Below are positions 37,260 to 45,801 of a DNA stretch of 64,000 nt, piece by piece (position 1 is the first letter of the stretch; the number at the start of each line of letters is the position of its first letter). Source of the DNA: Saprospiraceae bacterium (lineage in GTDB: Bacteria; Bacteroidota; Bacteroidia; Chitinophagales; Saprospiraceae); the NCBI GenBank assembly GCA_016714985.1, contig JADKBS010000029.1, forward strand, positions 1-64,000, written 5' to 3'. The notes beneath the pieces were generated by a model that was given only the letters and a program-made list of their open reading frames with translations, was not told the DNA's origin and ran no database searches. A program made the translations under genes and the position numbers.

Positions 37260-38728
37260 TACCCATACACCTTCAGGAAATCATCTTTTCATCGAGCGAC
37301 AAATTGGTAAGCAAGCAGCTTTCCAAACTGGAAAAGGCAGGCAAAATCAGGAAGATTGCCGCCCGTATCTACACACCCAATTTCACCGACAGCCCGGAGA
37401 CGCTGGTTCGGCGTAACCTGTTCACGATACTTGGCAGGTTGTACCCGGGTGCAGTGCTGAGCCATCGCTCGGCGCTTGAGTTTCAGCCCACAACCGCTGG
37501 CCATGTTTTCCTCACCTACACGTACACCAAGAAGATACTCCTGCCGGGCATCACGCTGCGATTCATGCAGGGGCATGGGCGCATCGAGGGAGACAACCCG
37601 TTGTCTGGAGAACTCTATGCCTCGCAACTGGAAAGAGCGCTGCTGGAAAACCTGCAGCCATCCCGGCAGTCCGGCCCTGAATCTAAAACTTGCCCCCTGT
37701 CTGAGGTGGAAAACCGATTGGAGCAAGTCGCCCGCACCCGTGGCGAAAACGGGCTGAATGAACTGCGGGACAAGGCAAGGGGAATTGCCCTGCAATTGGG
37801 CATGGAAGCTGAGTTTGAAAAGCTGAACAAGCTAATTGGGGCAATGCTGGCCTCCCGTCCCTCGAACCTCCTTTCTTCACCGCTGGCAATGGCGAGGGCG
37901 TTTGGCAATCCCTACGACCCTGCCCGAATGGAGTTGTTTGAAAAACTCTTCGTGGCGCTGAAGCAACAGGAGTTCCCAGACCTGCCCGAGCGCAACACCT
38001 CCGACCGTTCCTTTCGGAACTTCGCCTTTTTCGAAGCCTATTTTTCCAACTACATAGAAGGCACCGAGTTCGAACTGGAGGATGCCATGCACATCATTGA
38101 AACCAACCTGCCCATGCCTGCCCGCAGCGAGGACTCGCACGATGTGCTCGGTACTTACAAATTGGTGAGCAGCCGAGAGGAAATGCGGACTGTTCCCGAA
38201 ACTCCTACCGCCCTCCTCGACATCCTGCTTTATCGCCACAAGCTATTGTTAAGCGCCAGGTCATCGAAGAACCCCGGTCAGTTCAAGGACAAGAACAACA
38301 GAGCAGGCGACTCCTTTTTCGTTGACCACCTACTGGTAAAAGGTACGCTCATAAAGGGCTTCGATTACTATCAGGCATTGACCCATCCGTTTCCCAAGGC
38401 AGCTTATATGATGTTCCTCATCAGTGAAGTACACCCCTTCCTCGACGGCAATGGCCGCATGGCCAGGGTGATGATGAACGCCGAACTGGTCAAACAGGGT
38501 CAGTCCAAAATTATCATCCCCACCGTTTATCGTGATGACTATATGGTCGCTCTTCGCCGCCTGACCCGCCAGCACGACCCCGCTGCCTACCTCCGGATGC
38601 TGCAACGGGCGCACGAGTTCAGCGCCACCATCATTGGCGAGGATATGGATTCGATGAAAATCCTCTTGGAGAAAAGCAATGCGTTCAAGGCACATGACGA
38701 GGCAACGTTGAAGATAATGGCGGTGTGA
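37247..38728 (+). CDS. AbiEi-like wHTH / Fic domain fusion (predicted AMPylase)
   Basis: 493 residues from the ATG inside the third operator repeat (an alternative TTG lies seven codons upstream). N-terminal about 1-200: winged-helix and AbiEi antitoxin-like region (VSKQLSKLEKAGKIRKIAAR, GAVLSHRSALEF). From about 255: Fic domain with the class II inhibitory motif SNYIEG (about 267-272) and the catalytic HPFLDGNGRMAR (about 396-407), all residues present. Fic proteins transfer AMP (or other nucleotides) to protein side chains. The Ser-x-x-x-Glu-Gly helix should hold it inactive. A DNA-binding N-terminus plus operator-like repeats at its own start suggests self-repression. The target protein is unknown. 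Confidence 0.85.
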   Translation: MENILPIHLQEIIFSSSDKLVSKQLSKLEKAGKIRKIAARIYTPNFTDSPETLVRRNLFTILGRLYPGAVLSHRSALEFQPTTAGHVFLTYTYTKKILLPGITLRFMQGHGRIEGDNPLSGELYASQLERALLENLQPSRQSGPESKTCPLSEVENRLEQVARTRGENGLNELRDKARGIALQLGMEAEFEKLNKLIGAMLASRPSNLLSSPLAMARAFGNPYDPARMELFEKLFVALKQQEFPDLPERNTSDRSFRNFAFFEAYFSNYIEGTEFELEDAMHIIETNLPMPARSEDSHDVLGTYKLVSSREEMRTVPETPTALLDILLYRHKLLLSARSSKNPGQFKDKNNRAGDSFFVDHLLVKGTLIKGFDYYQALTHPFPKAAYMMFLISEVHPFLDGNGRMARVMMNAELVKQGQSKIIIPTVYRDDYMVALRRLTRQHDPAAYLRMLQRAHEFSATIIGEDMDSMKILLEKSNAFKAHDEATLKIMAV

Positions 38729-38852
38729 TTGCCTTCCCATCAAGAGTGGAAAAAGAGTAGAAATTATAATTTCTGGAATTAACCGCTGAAAATTTGAATA
38801 ATATCAGCGGTTAATGCCATTTTAAGATACCCTTGCACTGATTTGCCTACTT

Positions 38853-39044
38853 AAAATCAGCGCCAAGAAAGGAAGGAAAGAAGAACTTGCCGTTTTGCGG
38901 TCATTGGAAAATACGGACAAACCTGCTTTTGTGGCGGTTTATGGTCGTCGTAGGATTGGCAAAACCTACCTTATACGCCATGCATTTGAAGGGAAGTTCA
39001 CGTTTCACCTGACCGGAATCGCCAACGAAGCACTACCCGTATGA
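38853..39044 (+). pseudogene. Fragment of an AAA/DUF234-type ATPase
   Basis: An open run without a start codon encodes KGRKEELAVLRSLENTDKPA, FVAVYGRRRIGKTYLIRHAF and FTFHLTGIAN, the Walker A end of the stand-alone ATP-binding protein family common in prokaryotes (usually about 450 aa). It stops at TGA 39042-39044 after about 63 codons. No continuation is visible downstream. The remaining 38729-39170 holds no gene. Confidence 0.65.
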
Positions 39045-39124
39045 TTGGGAAATTTCTATAGGGGCTTGGTGCAGAATGAATTGACGATGGATGCCTTGTT
39101 TTGAGTTATGCTGCAAAAACAAAA

Positions 39125-39158
39125 AAGCCCCACAAGCGTGAACTTGCGAGGCTTTCTT
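39125..39158 (-). terminator. Stem-loop downstream of tRNA-Asp
   Basis: AAAGCCCCACAAG and CTTGCGAGGCTTT pair with two mismatches just downstream (minus strand) of the tRNA. Confidence 0.6.
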
Positions 39159-39170
39159 GATTTCTTGCTG

Positions 39171-39244
39171 CGGACCGGACGGGACTCGAACCCGCGACCC
39201 CCTGCGTGACAGGCAGGTATTCTAACCAACTGAACTACCGATCC
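39171..39244 (-). tRNA. tRNA-Asp (GTC)
   Basis: 74 nt on the minus strand. Acceptor arm GGATCGG/CCGGTCC with one T-G pair and discriminator G. D-arm region AGTTCAGTTGGTTAGA. Anticodon stem CCTGC and GCAGG with loop containing GTC. T-arm GCGGGTTCGAGTCCCGT. CCA is not encoded. It is the only tRNA recognised in the window. Confidence 0.95.
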
Positions 39245-39361
39245 TTTCTGCTTTTCTTCAAAAGCGGTCGCAAAGGTATAACATGTTTTTTCACCATGCA
39301 ACCCTTGTGGAAAAAAATCAAAAAAAATATTCCCATTGCACGGCACTGCGAAGGGGTTTGC

Positions 39362-39369
39362 TAACTTTG
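39362..39369 (+). promoter_or_regulatory. Putative -7 box for accA
   Basis: TAACTTTG, 78 bases before the accA ATG; it matches the boxes at spoT/rel, aroA and the oxoamine synthase gene. Confidence 0.5.
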
Positions 39370-39446
39370 TAACCCTTTTCAAAACGAGGATGCTGTTGTT
39401 CCGGTTCCGCGACCGACTACAAAAAGCAAACGCAAACACTTGATTC

Positions 39447-40436
39447 ATGGTCTTTTTGGATTTTGAGAAGCCGCTGGAAAGCCTGTTCGAGCAGTTGGAC
39501 AAAATCAGGCAGGTGGGCGAAGAGGGCGACCTCGACGTTTCTCCGATGATAGAGGAACTGGAGGCCAAGATCAGCGCAAAGCGAAAGGAAATCTACGACA
39601 ACCTCACCGCTTGGCAGCGGGTGCAGCTATCCCGCCACCCGGAGCGCCCTTATACCCTCTTCTACATAGAGCAGATTTGCAAGAACTTCGTGGAACTGCA
39701 CGGCGACCGCTGCTTTGGCGACGACAAGGCCATCGTGGGCGGCCTCGCCGAGATTGACGGCCAAACGGTGATGATCATGGGCCAGCAAAAGGGCACCAAC
39801 ACCAAGATGCGCCAGTACCGCAACTTCGGCATGGCCAACCCCGAGGGCTACCGCAAGGCACTGCGCCTGATGAAAATGGCCGAGCGGTTCGGGTTCCCCG
39901 TCGTTACGCTGATTGACACCCCAGGCGCATTTCCCGGCATCGAGGCGGAGGAGCGTGGGCAGGCCGAGGCCATCGCCCGCAACCTGTTCGAAATGGCCAA
40001 GCTGGAGGTGCCCATCGTCTGCGTCATCATCGGCGAGGGTGCATCGGGCGGGGCCATCGGCATAGGGCTGGGCGATAAGGTGTTTATGCTAGAAAACACC
40101 TGGTACTCCGTCATATCTCCCGAAAGCTGCTCCTCCATTTTGTGGCGCAGTTGGGACTACAAAGAACAGGCAGCCGAAGCTCTCAAGCTCACCGCCAACG
40201 ACATGCTGTCCTTTGGCCTGATTGACGGCATCATACAAGAGCCACTCGGCGGGGCGCACTCGCAGCCGGAGGAGATGGCCGTCATCCTGAAAAACGAGGT
40301 TTTGAAGGCCCTTGCAGAATTGACAAAACTCACACCCGATGAGCTGGTAGCCGCTCGCATCAACAAGTATAGTTCCATGGGCGTTTACGAAACTGTTTCA
40401 GAAACTGCGGAAGTGGAAGCTGGGAAGGAAGGGTGA
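39447..40436 (+). CDS. accA: Acetyl-CoA carboxylase carboxyltransferase subunit alpha
   Basis: 329 residues, normal length plus a short acidic tail. Transfers carboxyl from biotin to acetyl-CoA, giving malonyl-CoA for fatty acid synthesis; works as a complex with AccD. Recognisable blocks: FEKPLESLFEQLDKI, RHPERPYTLFYIEQI, ELHGDRCFGDDKAIVGGLAE, NFGMANPEGYRKALRLM, TLIDTPGAFPGIEAEERGQA, IIGEGASGGAIGIGLGDKV. Single gene with its own -7 box; the other ACC subunits are not in the window. Confidence 0.96.
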   Translation: MVFLDFEKPLESLFEQLDKIRQVGEEGDLDVSPMIEELEAKISAKRKEIYDNLTAWQRVQLSRHPERPYTLFYIEQICKNFVELHGDRCFGDDKAIVGGLAEIDGQTVMIMGQQKGTNTKMRQYRNFGMANPEGYRKALRLMKMAERFGFPVVTLIDTPGAFPGIEAEERGQAEAIARNLFEMAKLEVPIVCVIIGEGASGGAIGIGLGDKVFMLENTWYSVISPESCSSILWRSWDYKEQAAEALKLTANDMLSFGLIDGIIQEPLGGAHSQPEEMAVILKNEVLKALAELTKLTPDELVAARINKYSSMGVYETVSETAEVEAGKEG

Positions 40437-40556
40437 GGTATGGAGGTATGGTGAAGTGCTGATTGGCGTTACTCATCATTCCACCATTCATCATTTATCA
40501 TTCCAACATTCATCATTCAAAACCATTTTTGCTCCGCAACAAAAAACGCCTGCACC

Positions 40557-41108
40557 ATGCAGCTAATAGAACAAATACGAATCCGTTTCCATCAAAAAAA
40601 TTTGGAGAAGGATCTGCCAAAACAGCAGCCAAAAAGGGCTTCCATGTACCTCGACAATGCGGCTTCGGTCGGTATCTTGTTCGACGGCACTGAGCCGGAA
40701 GAGCGGGAGGCCGTGCTCAATTATGCCGAGCAATTGCGCAAGCAAGGCAAAAAAGTGAAGGTGCTCGCTTTTTTCAACAACAAGCTCAAGGGCGAGCAGT
40801 TTGCCTATCCGGCCTTCAACCGCCTGCAAATGGACTGGACCCTGCGACCCAACAGTCGGGAGGCTGTCGAGTTCAAGGAACAGGCCTTCGACCTATTGCT
40901 CAACCTCACCAAAAAGACCGTGCTGCCATTGGATTACTTAGCCGCCCTTTCCAAGGCCAAGTTCCGGGTGGGCCCGTTCACCGAGAAGACTTATTGCTAC
41001 GACCTGATGATTGACACCTCCGGCCAAACGGACCTGAAGGCGTTCCTTCAGCAGGTGGTATTTTATATGAAAAAGTTGCGACCAGCTTATGAACCAGCAG
41101 CAGTTTAG
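40557..41108 (+). CDS. DUF6913 family protein
   Basis: 183 residues. The N-terminal half has RASMYLDNAASVGILFDGTE, followed by a Rossmann-like run (EQLRKQGKKVKVLAFFNN), and the C-terminal half has YDLMIDTSGQTDLKAF and FYMKKLRPAY. These match the small Bacteroidota family DUF6913, often next to dapA. Its 3' end overlaps the dapA start by 20 bases, so translation is probably coupled. Role unknown; cytoplasmic. Confidence 0.7.
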   Translation: MQLIEQIRIRFHQKNLEKDLPKQQPKRASMYLDNAASVGILFDGTEPEEREAVLNYAEQLRKQGKKVKVLAFFNNKLKGEQFAYPAFNRLQMDWTLRPNSREAVEFKEQAFDLLLNLTKKTVLPLDYLAALSKAKFRVGPFTEKTYCYDLMIDTSGQTDLKAFLQQVVFYMKKLRPAYEPAAV

Positions 41109-41999
41109 CGGCACGGGCGTGGCGCTAGTCACGCCGTACAGGAAGGGGAAAGTGGATTTCGAGGCCCTTGAGCGTGTCATCGAGCACGTCATCAAGGGCG
41201 GGGTGGACTTCATCGTGTCGCTTGGCTCCACGGGCGAGTCGGTGATGCTGACGACGGCTGAATGCAAGGAGGTGTTCAAGCTTACCTTTGAAAAAGTCAA
41301 TGGCAGGGTGCCCATTGTTGGAGGTCTTTTTGGGTCAAACAGCACAACGCACCTGCTGGAACGGTTGAAGGTTTACGACGACGTGCTCGGCGGCTTTTCG
41401 GCCATCATGTCGAGCAGCCCCAGTTATGTGAAGCCCACGCAGGAAGGCATTTATCAACATTATATGGCCTTGGAGGCTGCCTCCCCGCTGCCCATCATCA
41501 TCTACAACGTACCGGGCCGTACTGCCTCCAACGTGACTGCCGACACCACGCTGCGGCTCGCCAAAGCCAGCAAAAAGTTCATTGCCGTTAAGGAGGCCAG
41601 TGGCCTGATTGACCAAGCCTGCTCCATCATAAAGCACCGACCAGAGGGCTTCCTCGTGCTCAGTGGCGACGATGCGCTCACATTGCCGCTCATCGCTTGT
41701 GGCGCCAATGGCGTCATCTCCGTCATCGCCAATGCCCTGCCAGCGCAGTTCAGCGGCATGGTGCGGGCAGCCTTAGTGGCGACTTCGACACGGCCCGCCG
41801 CCTCCACCTCGACCTTCACGACATCCACCCGCTGCTCTACGTGGACGGCAACCCTGCCGGTATCAAAGCCGTGCTGAAAATCATGGGGATATGCAGTGGC
41901 GAGGTGCGCTCGCCGCTCGTGCCAGTACGGGAGAGCACTTATGATAGATTGAAGGTGGAATTGGAGAAATTGTATGCGGGTTCGGCAGTGGCAGGTTAA
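41089..41999 (+). CDS. dapA: 4-hydroxy-tetrahydrodipicolinate synthase, one frameshift
   Basis: Condenses pyruvate with aspartate semialdehyde in lysine/DAP synthesis. Present: GTGVALVTPYRKGKVDFEAL, GSTGESVML, the active-site Tyr in IIYNVPGRTASN, the Schiff-base Lys in FIAVKEASG, and GANGVISVIAN. The first frame runs to about 41770. The second encodes DFDTARRLHLDLHDIHPLLY and NPAGIKAVLKIMG to the stop at 41997-41999. One missing C at GCAGCCTTAG (41769-41778) would restore a normal protein of about 303 residues, so this is almost surely an intact gene. Confidence 0.92.
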
Positions 42000-42101
42000 A
42001 TGGATGCCTTACGGGCTGGCTTGTCGGCAGTTACAAGATTAGCCTAGGCGGTTTCCCGAAGATGCTATTATTACGACAAGGGAACAATTTCCCAATTCCC
42101 A

Positions 42102-43643
42102 TCAATTTCCCAATTTCACCCCCACCTCCCGTTCCAATGCCTCCATTGCCATGGCCCAGAGGTGATCGTAGGGGATGTTCTCCACTTCGTGCGGGGCATC
42201 GGCGAGCATTACGGGCTGGGTGGACATACGGCGAATCCAATCTGCCGATTTTTCCTCTGAATCCTTCCTTTTGAAATCTGCTTTTTGAATTTGTAGCAAT
42301 GCCTTGATGAAGCAAAAGCTGCGGAAGGCGTCGTCGCCTTCCTTTAGGTTTCGGTCGGCATATTTATCAAGGGCGAGGAAACGGTCGTAGGCATCATCAT
42401 AGCGTTTTAGATAAAGCAAGAAAATGCCGTGAACCATGAGTACAGGGATGTTCATGCCCCGTTTGTCCTTTGAGAAGTCGGGCACCTCGTTCAAAAACTT
42501 GGTGGGCCTAAACCCCGATTTTTTCCGCTCTGCTTCCGTTGGTTTGATTTTTCCTGCGGTAATGAGTAATTGGATATAGGCTTCGTGCAGTTTCCAGGTC
42601 TGTTGTTCGATGGTAGCGAGGTGGCCAAAATGTTTGTGGGCGCTGGCCTTTGCATAAACGGCGTATGCGGCTTGATAATCCTGTTTGTGGAACTGTAGCA
42701 CAATTTGCTGTTCCAAGCCTTTGAACCAGTTGTGGGTGCCAGCCTCGGCTAGGTTTTCGGCATATTTGGCCCATTCCTCGGCTTCTTCGTATTTGTGGAG
42801 CATAGTGAGGGAGACGACGAGGGTATGAGCGAACATGCCAGGCACCGACTTTGGTGTAGCAAACCTCGCTTCAAAATAGCGAATAGCCCTTTTGCAAACT
42901 TCAGCGGTACCAGCATAGTCATGTACGCTTGCCCTTTGCAAATTAGCTATAACATGATAGTACAAATGTAGGCGATGTGCATGGTGCTTCTGAACAAGTG
43001 GTTCCAGAATTGCCAAATATGCTGCTGCTTTTTCACTGACCCAGGGCTTGCTTGCCTTTGATTTGACGTAAGGGGCTATCAGATCCAAATACATTTTCTC
43101 TGCTTGAATGGTAACTCCAAGTACTTCATAATTTTCGTCAACCAACCTTTCATAATAGATCCTTTTTTTTTCGTCCTGCTCTTTATAAGCATAGTATCCA
43201 AGCAAATTCCTTGCAAGTTCCAATATCACCTCCGTTAACTCGTACTTGATAGCTTGCTCAATGGTTTTTTCGGCAACTTCATGCGACGAATGCCTTGCCC
43301 CCTTTGCCTCCAACATTTTCACTGCGGCCATGTTCCGGTAGCAAGTATGTAGAGCAGCTTGGGCATCGTTGAACTCCGCCTTTTTCACATCAATGAAAAA
43401 AAAGGTATTCACCAACCTTTTGAAAAAAGAGTTCCGCATGTTGCGGTATTCGGTGTGGGAGCCATCCTTGCCATCGCCGAAAAAATGGCGGGCAGCCTCG
43501 TCATCAGTCAGCAACTTACCTTCGGCCAGCAGGTTGTAGAAGACCTCGTAGCGGTCGTTGGCATCTGGGTTGTAGCCCAGTACCTTCACTTCTTTGCGTT
43601 TGTACTTCGTGACGAGGTGTATGAGTTCTTGTAGTGCGAACAT
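42102..43643 (-). CDS. TPR-like helical protein of unknown function
   Basis: 513 residues with no signal peptide or membrane span. Almost wholly alpha-helical, with repeated A/Y/E-rich pairs of helices (for example YEEAEEWAKYAENLAEAGT, DYQAAYAVYAKASAHKH, YDDAYDRFLALDKYADRN) typical of degenerate TPR arrays. N-terminus ALQELIHLVTKYKRKEVKVL. I believe similar proteins occur in related bacteria but know no function. Single gene, convergent with dapA. Confidence 0.6.
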   Translation of the reverse strand: MFALQELIHLVTKYKRKEVKVLGYNPDANDRYEVFYNLLAEGKLLTDDEAARHFFGDGKDGSHTEYRNMRNSFFKRLVNTFFFIDVKKAEFNDAQAALHTCYRNMAAVKMLEAKGARHSSHEVAEKTIEQAIKYELTEVILELARNLLGYYAYKEQDEKKRIYYERLVDENYEVLGVTIQAEKMYLDLIAPYVKSKASKPWVSEKAAAYLAILEPLVQKHHAHRLHLYYHVIANLQRASVHDYAGTAEVCKRAIRYFEARFATPKSVPGMFAHTLVVSLTMLHKYEEAEEWAKYAENLAEAGTHNWFKGLEQQIVLQFHKQDYQAAYAVYAKASAHKHFGHLATIEQQTWKLHEAYIQLLITAGKIKPTEAERKKSGFRPTKFLNEVPDFSKDKRGMNIPVLMVHGIFLLYLKRYDDAYDRFLALDKYADRNLKEGDDAFRSFCFIKALLQIQKADFKRKDSEEKSADWIRRMSTQPVMLADAPHEVENIPYDHLWAMAMEALEREVGVKLGN

Positions 43644-43767
43644 GCCTGGGTGGAGTTTTTGATAAAAAAAATGTTTGAGTGGCGGGAAGGTAATAGTTTC
43701 TGTTAGAAAAAGAAGAAACGCAAGTGATTTATTGTTGGCAAACTATACTTTTCAACATCCCTTTCCC

Positions 43768-43864
43768 AGTTTGGGGTGTTAGGAACGGCGGTAACTGTCC
43801 GTGACTTGGGTTGAGAGCGCCCATAGCTTTGTACCATTCGTTCACCATTAAAAATTTTAAAGCT
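43768..43864 (+). promoter_or_regulatory. Promoter module 1 of 3
   Basis: Shares GTTTGGGGTGTTAGGAACGG, AACTGTCC and a -7 box TAGCTTTG (43824-43831) with modules 2 and 3, and ends in AAAGCTATG at the start of a 46-aa ORF. Confidence 0.65.
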
Positions 43865-44005
43865 ATGTCGACCACATTACTCAATGCCATTATTGCCGCA
43901 CTTATCGCACTTGGACTCCTTAGCAGCCCAACCGAATGGAACACTAAAACCCAGCAAGAAAAGGACACGCTGACGGAGATTGTTATAAACGATTTAGACC
44001 AATAA
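43865..44005 (+). CDS. 46-aa hydrophobic microprotein
   Basis: MSTTLLNAIIAALIALGLLS has an N-terminal hydrophobic stretch, followed by a polar, acidic tail ending TEIVINDLDQ. The gene has its own promoter module and a strong terminator immediately after, which argues for a real transcript. A ribosome site is not obvious, as is common in Bacteroidota. It could be a membrane microprotein, a secreted peptide precursor or, less likely, a spurious frame over a small RNA. No similarity is recognised. Confidence 0.5.
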   Translation: MSTTLLNAIIAALIALGLLSSPTEWNTKTQQEKDTLTEIVINDLDQ

Positions 44006-44032
44006 AGGCGAGCCTTGTGCATGGAAACTAAA

Positions 44033-44073
44033 ATCCGGCAACCATGACTTCTCATGGTTGCCGGACTTTTTTT
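44033..44073 (+). terminator. Terminator of the 46-aa gene
   Basis: CCGGCAACCATGA pairs with TCATGGTTGCCGG across a short loop, followed by ACTTTTTTT. Textbook rho-independent terminator. Confidence 0.9.
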
Positions 44074-44327
44074 GTGCAAGTTCGCCTTCAAAATCCTTTA
44101 AAAATGGCATTTCCTTGAAATTAAGCACAGGCTTGACCGCAAACCCTCCTCGGCGGGCAAGCTACCCACTGCCGAACTGCCCACTTTTACCTTTGCCTAC
44201 CACTGATGGTCTTGCATCCAGCAAAAATTGGCCAAAGCCAAAGCAATGGCCTGTCCAAATTTGTTCCGCACTGACTGCCACCCCGAGGGGTCGGGACAAG
44301 ACCTGCCAACTTTTTAACTATCACCCC

Positions 44328-44424
44328 AATTTTGGGGTATTAAGAAACGGCCAAACTGTCTTTGGAACTTGGCCCTTGGCGATAGCATCTTTGCACCAAC
44401 ACTTGAGAAAAGAACATAAAGCTA
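44328..44424 (+). promoter_or_regulatory. Promoter module 2 of 3
   Basis: ATTTTGGGGTATTAAGAAAC, then AAACTGTCTTTGG and the -7 box CATCTTTG (44396-44403), ending AACATAAAGCTATGAAAAC. The 5' end makes the palindrome ACCCCAATTTTGGGGT. Confidence 0.65.
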
Positions 44425-44531
44425 TGAAAACCCGAGTTTGAAAAAATGGCAAGGTTCAGCGCTTTGAAAAAGATTGGGGTGCTGAACGCTTGACTTTTGA
44501 AACCCAAACCCCAGAACAACAAGCTAACTAA
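44424..44531 (+). other. Tiny ORF after module 2, interrupted
   Basis: ATG 44424 gives MKTRV and a TGA. Beyond the TGA the same frame stays open for about 30 codons (KNGKVQRFEKDWGAERLTFE to QQAN, TAA at 44529-44531). Deleting one T from TTTG would instead give a 22-residue peptide, MKTRVEKMARFSALKKIGVL plus NA. Which is real cannot be decided. A GGGGC...GCCCC hairpin follows near 44536-44553. The transcript might also be a small RNA. Confidence 0.3.
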
Positions 44532-44736
44532 TAAGGGGCCGACCGCCCCTTTGGGGATTCCCCAGCGGGGCAAGCGCCCGCTCATTAACGGACAATAATC
44601 TTGACATATATACGGTATTGACAGTAGGTGACCAGTGCCGAGGAAAGGGGCTCGGTACCCGGCACTGCGTCAGGCATTCAGGGTTTATGCAGTTACATGG
44701 CCCAGACTGCCCACTGTCGAACTGCCCACTGCCAAC

Positions 44737-44834
44737 TCAAAATTTGGGGTATTAGGAAACAGGCAGACTGTCCTTGATTTCTGACGTTGGACGACCGCAT
44801 CTTTGCGTCAACAGTTGAGAGAAGAACTATAATC
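44737..44834 (+). promoter_or_regulatory. Promoter module 3 of 3
   Basis: AATTTGGGGTATTAGGAAAC, then GACTGTCCTTGATTTC and the -7 box CATCTTTG (44798-44805), then TCAACAGTTGAGAGAAGAAC to an ATG at 44835. It is the copy nearest the SDP-like cluster. Confidence 0.65.
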
Positions 44835-44912
44835 ATGAAAATTAATTTGAGATTGTATTTACCCTCCCTGATTCATAGGCTTCGATGCCGGATGAAAACT
44901 ATGGAGCACTGA
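44835..44912 (+). CDS. 25-aa basic peptide ORF
   Basis: MKINLRLYLPSLIHRLRCRM then KTMEH and TGA. Short, Arg-rich and unrelated to the 46-aa ORF. It is supported only by its place directly after promoter module 3; it may be a leader of the CPBP gene 35 bases downstream. Confidence 0.25.
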   Translation: MKINLRLYLPSLIHRLRCRMKTMEH

Positions 44913-44946
44913 ATTTCATTTTTTTGACATTATCAATAGCTGCAAC

Positions 44947-45714
44947 ATGACAACGCAATTTAAGACTAGCCTGGCCCTTTTCATTTTAGGTTTGACAGGA
45001 ATCATATCCTTGGTATTTTCGCCATTACCGATAAAAATTCCTGATGAGATTTTGGCAAAATATTCGCCATCCACGCTATCATTGCTTATGATGGTGCAAC
45101 CAGCAGTACTCTTATTTATTGCTGTGATAATTGGCAAGCGCCTAACACCAAGGGTTAATTTGTCTGCGCCCCTATTGAAAGGGTTATTTGATGGAGAATT
45201 TAAACGGGGTCTGTTTAAAGAACAATTAAAGATAGGCAGTCTTTTGGGTTTCAGTATGGGCTTGTTGCTAGCATTTACGACATACCTGTCCACCTCTTTT
45301 TTACCTGAAGAATTAACATCTTTGAACGCTTCAACAGGCATCTCACCAATCGCAAGGTTTCTGTACGGCGGAATAACGGAAGAAGTGCTGGTGCGTTGGG
45401 GCTTCATGTCACTATTTGTGTGGGCTTGTTGGAAGCTATTCGGTAGAAGAGCAAATGAGCCGACTCCCGCTATCTATTGGGTAGGTATATTTTTGGCAGC
45501 GTTTCTGTTTGGCATAGGCCATTTGCCTGCTGTTTATGGGTTAGTTGAAACCGTAACACCTTTAACGATTTTTTATATCATTGTCGCAAACATGGCATTT
45601 GGCATAGTCGCAGGCTGGCTGTTCTGGAAGAAAGGAATTGAAGCAGCTATCATAGCCCATGTTTTTGCGCATATTGGGATGATAGTGGTGGAATTTGCAG
45701 GAAATACCATTTGA
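44947..45714 (+). CDS. CPBP-family intramembrane metalloprotease
   Basis: 255 residues, about eight hydrophobic segments. The CPBP (Abi/CaaX protease) motifs are complete: EEVLVRWG with the paired glutamates (about 144-151), a FGIGHLP motif and a third HVFAH motif near the C-terminus. Such enzymes cleave within the membrane and often accompany peptide toxin systems as processing or immunity factors (for example SkfC in the Bacillus SKF system and bacteriocin loci). Being directly before the DUF1648 and sdpAB genes, it is a candidate processing or self-protection protein here. A+T-rich like the cluster. Confidence 0.85.
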   Translation: MTTQFKTSLALFILGLTGIISLVFSPLPIKIPDEILAKYSPSTLSLLMMVQPAVLLFIAVIIGKRLTPRVNLSAPLLKGLFDGEFKRGLFKEQLKIGSLLGFSMGLLLAFTTYLSTSFLPEELTSLNASTGISPIARFLYGGITEEVLVRWGFMSLFVWACWKLFGRRANEPTPAIYWVGIFLAAFLFGIGHLPAVYGLVETVTPLTIFYIIVANMAFGIVAGWLFWKKGIEAAIIAHVFAHIGMIVVEFAGNTI

Positions 45715-45801
45715 TTTCTTACATCACTTAACCCTAATTTCACCAGTGTTCAAAGCGATAGCCAATCATACGCTTATTTTTATACCATAATCACTTGTAA
45801 A

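Noticed and set aside
39171..39244. Attachment-site duplication of the tRNA-Asp 3' end
   Set aside because: I looked for a second copy of the T-arm/acceptor sequence in the nearby region and saw none, so an integration event is not demonstrated.
44424..44531. Selenocysteine or programmed readthrough at the in-frame TGA of the module 2 ORF
   Set aside because: No SECIS-like hairpin or selenium genes are seen; a homopolymer indel or an RNA gene is simpler.
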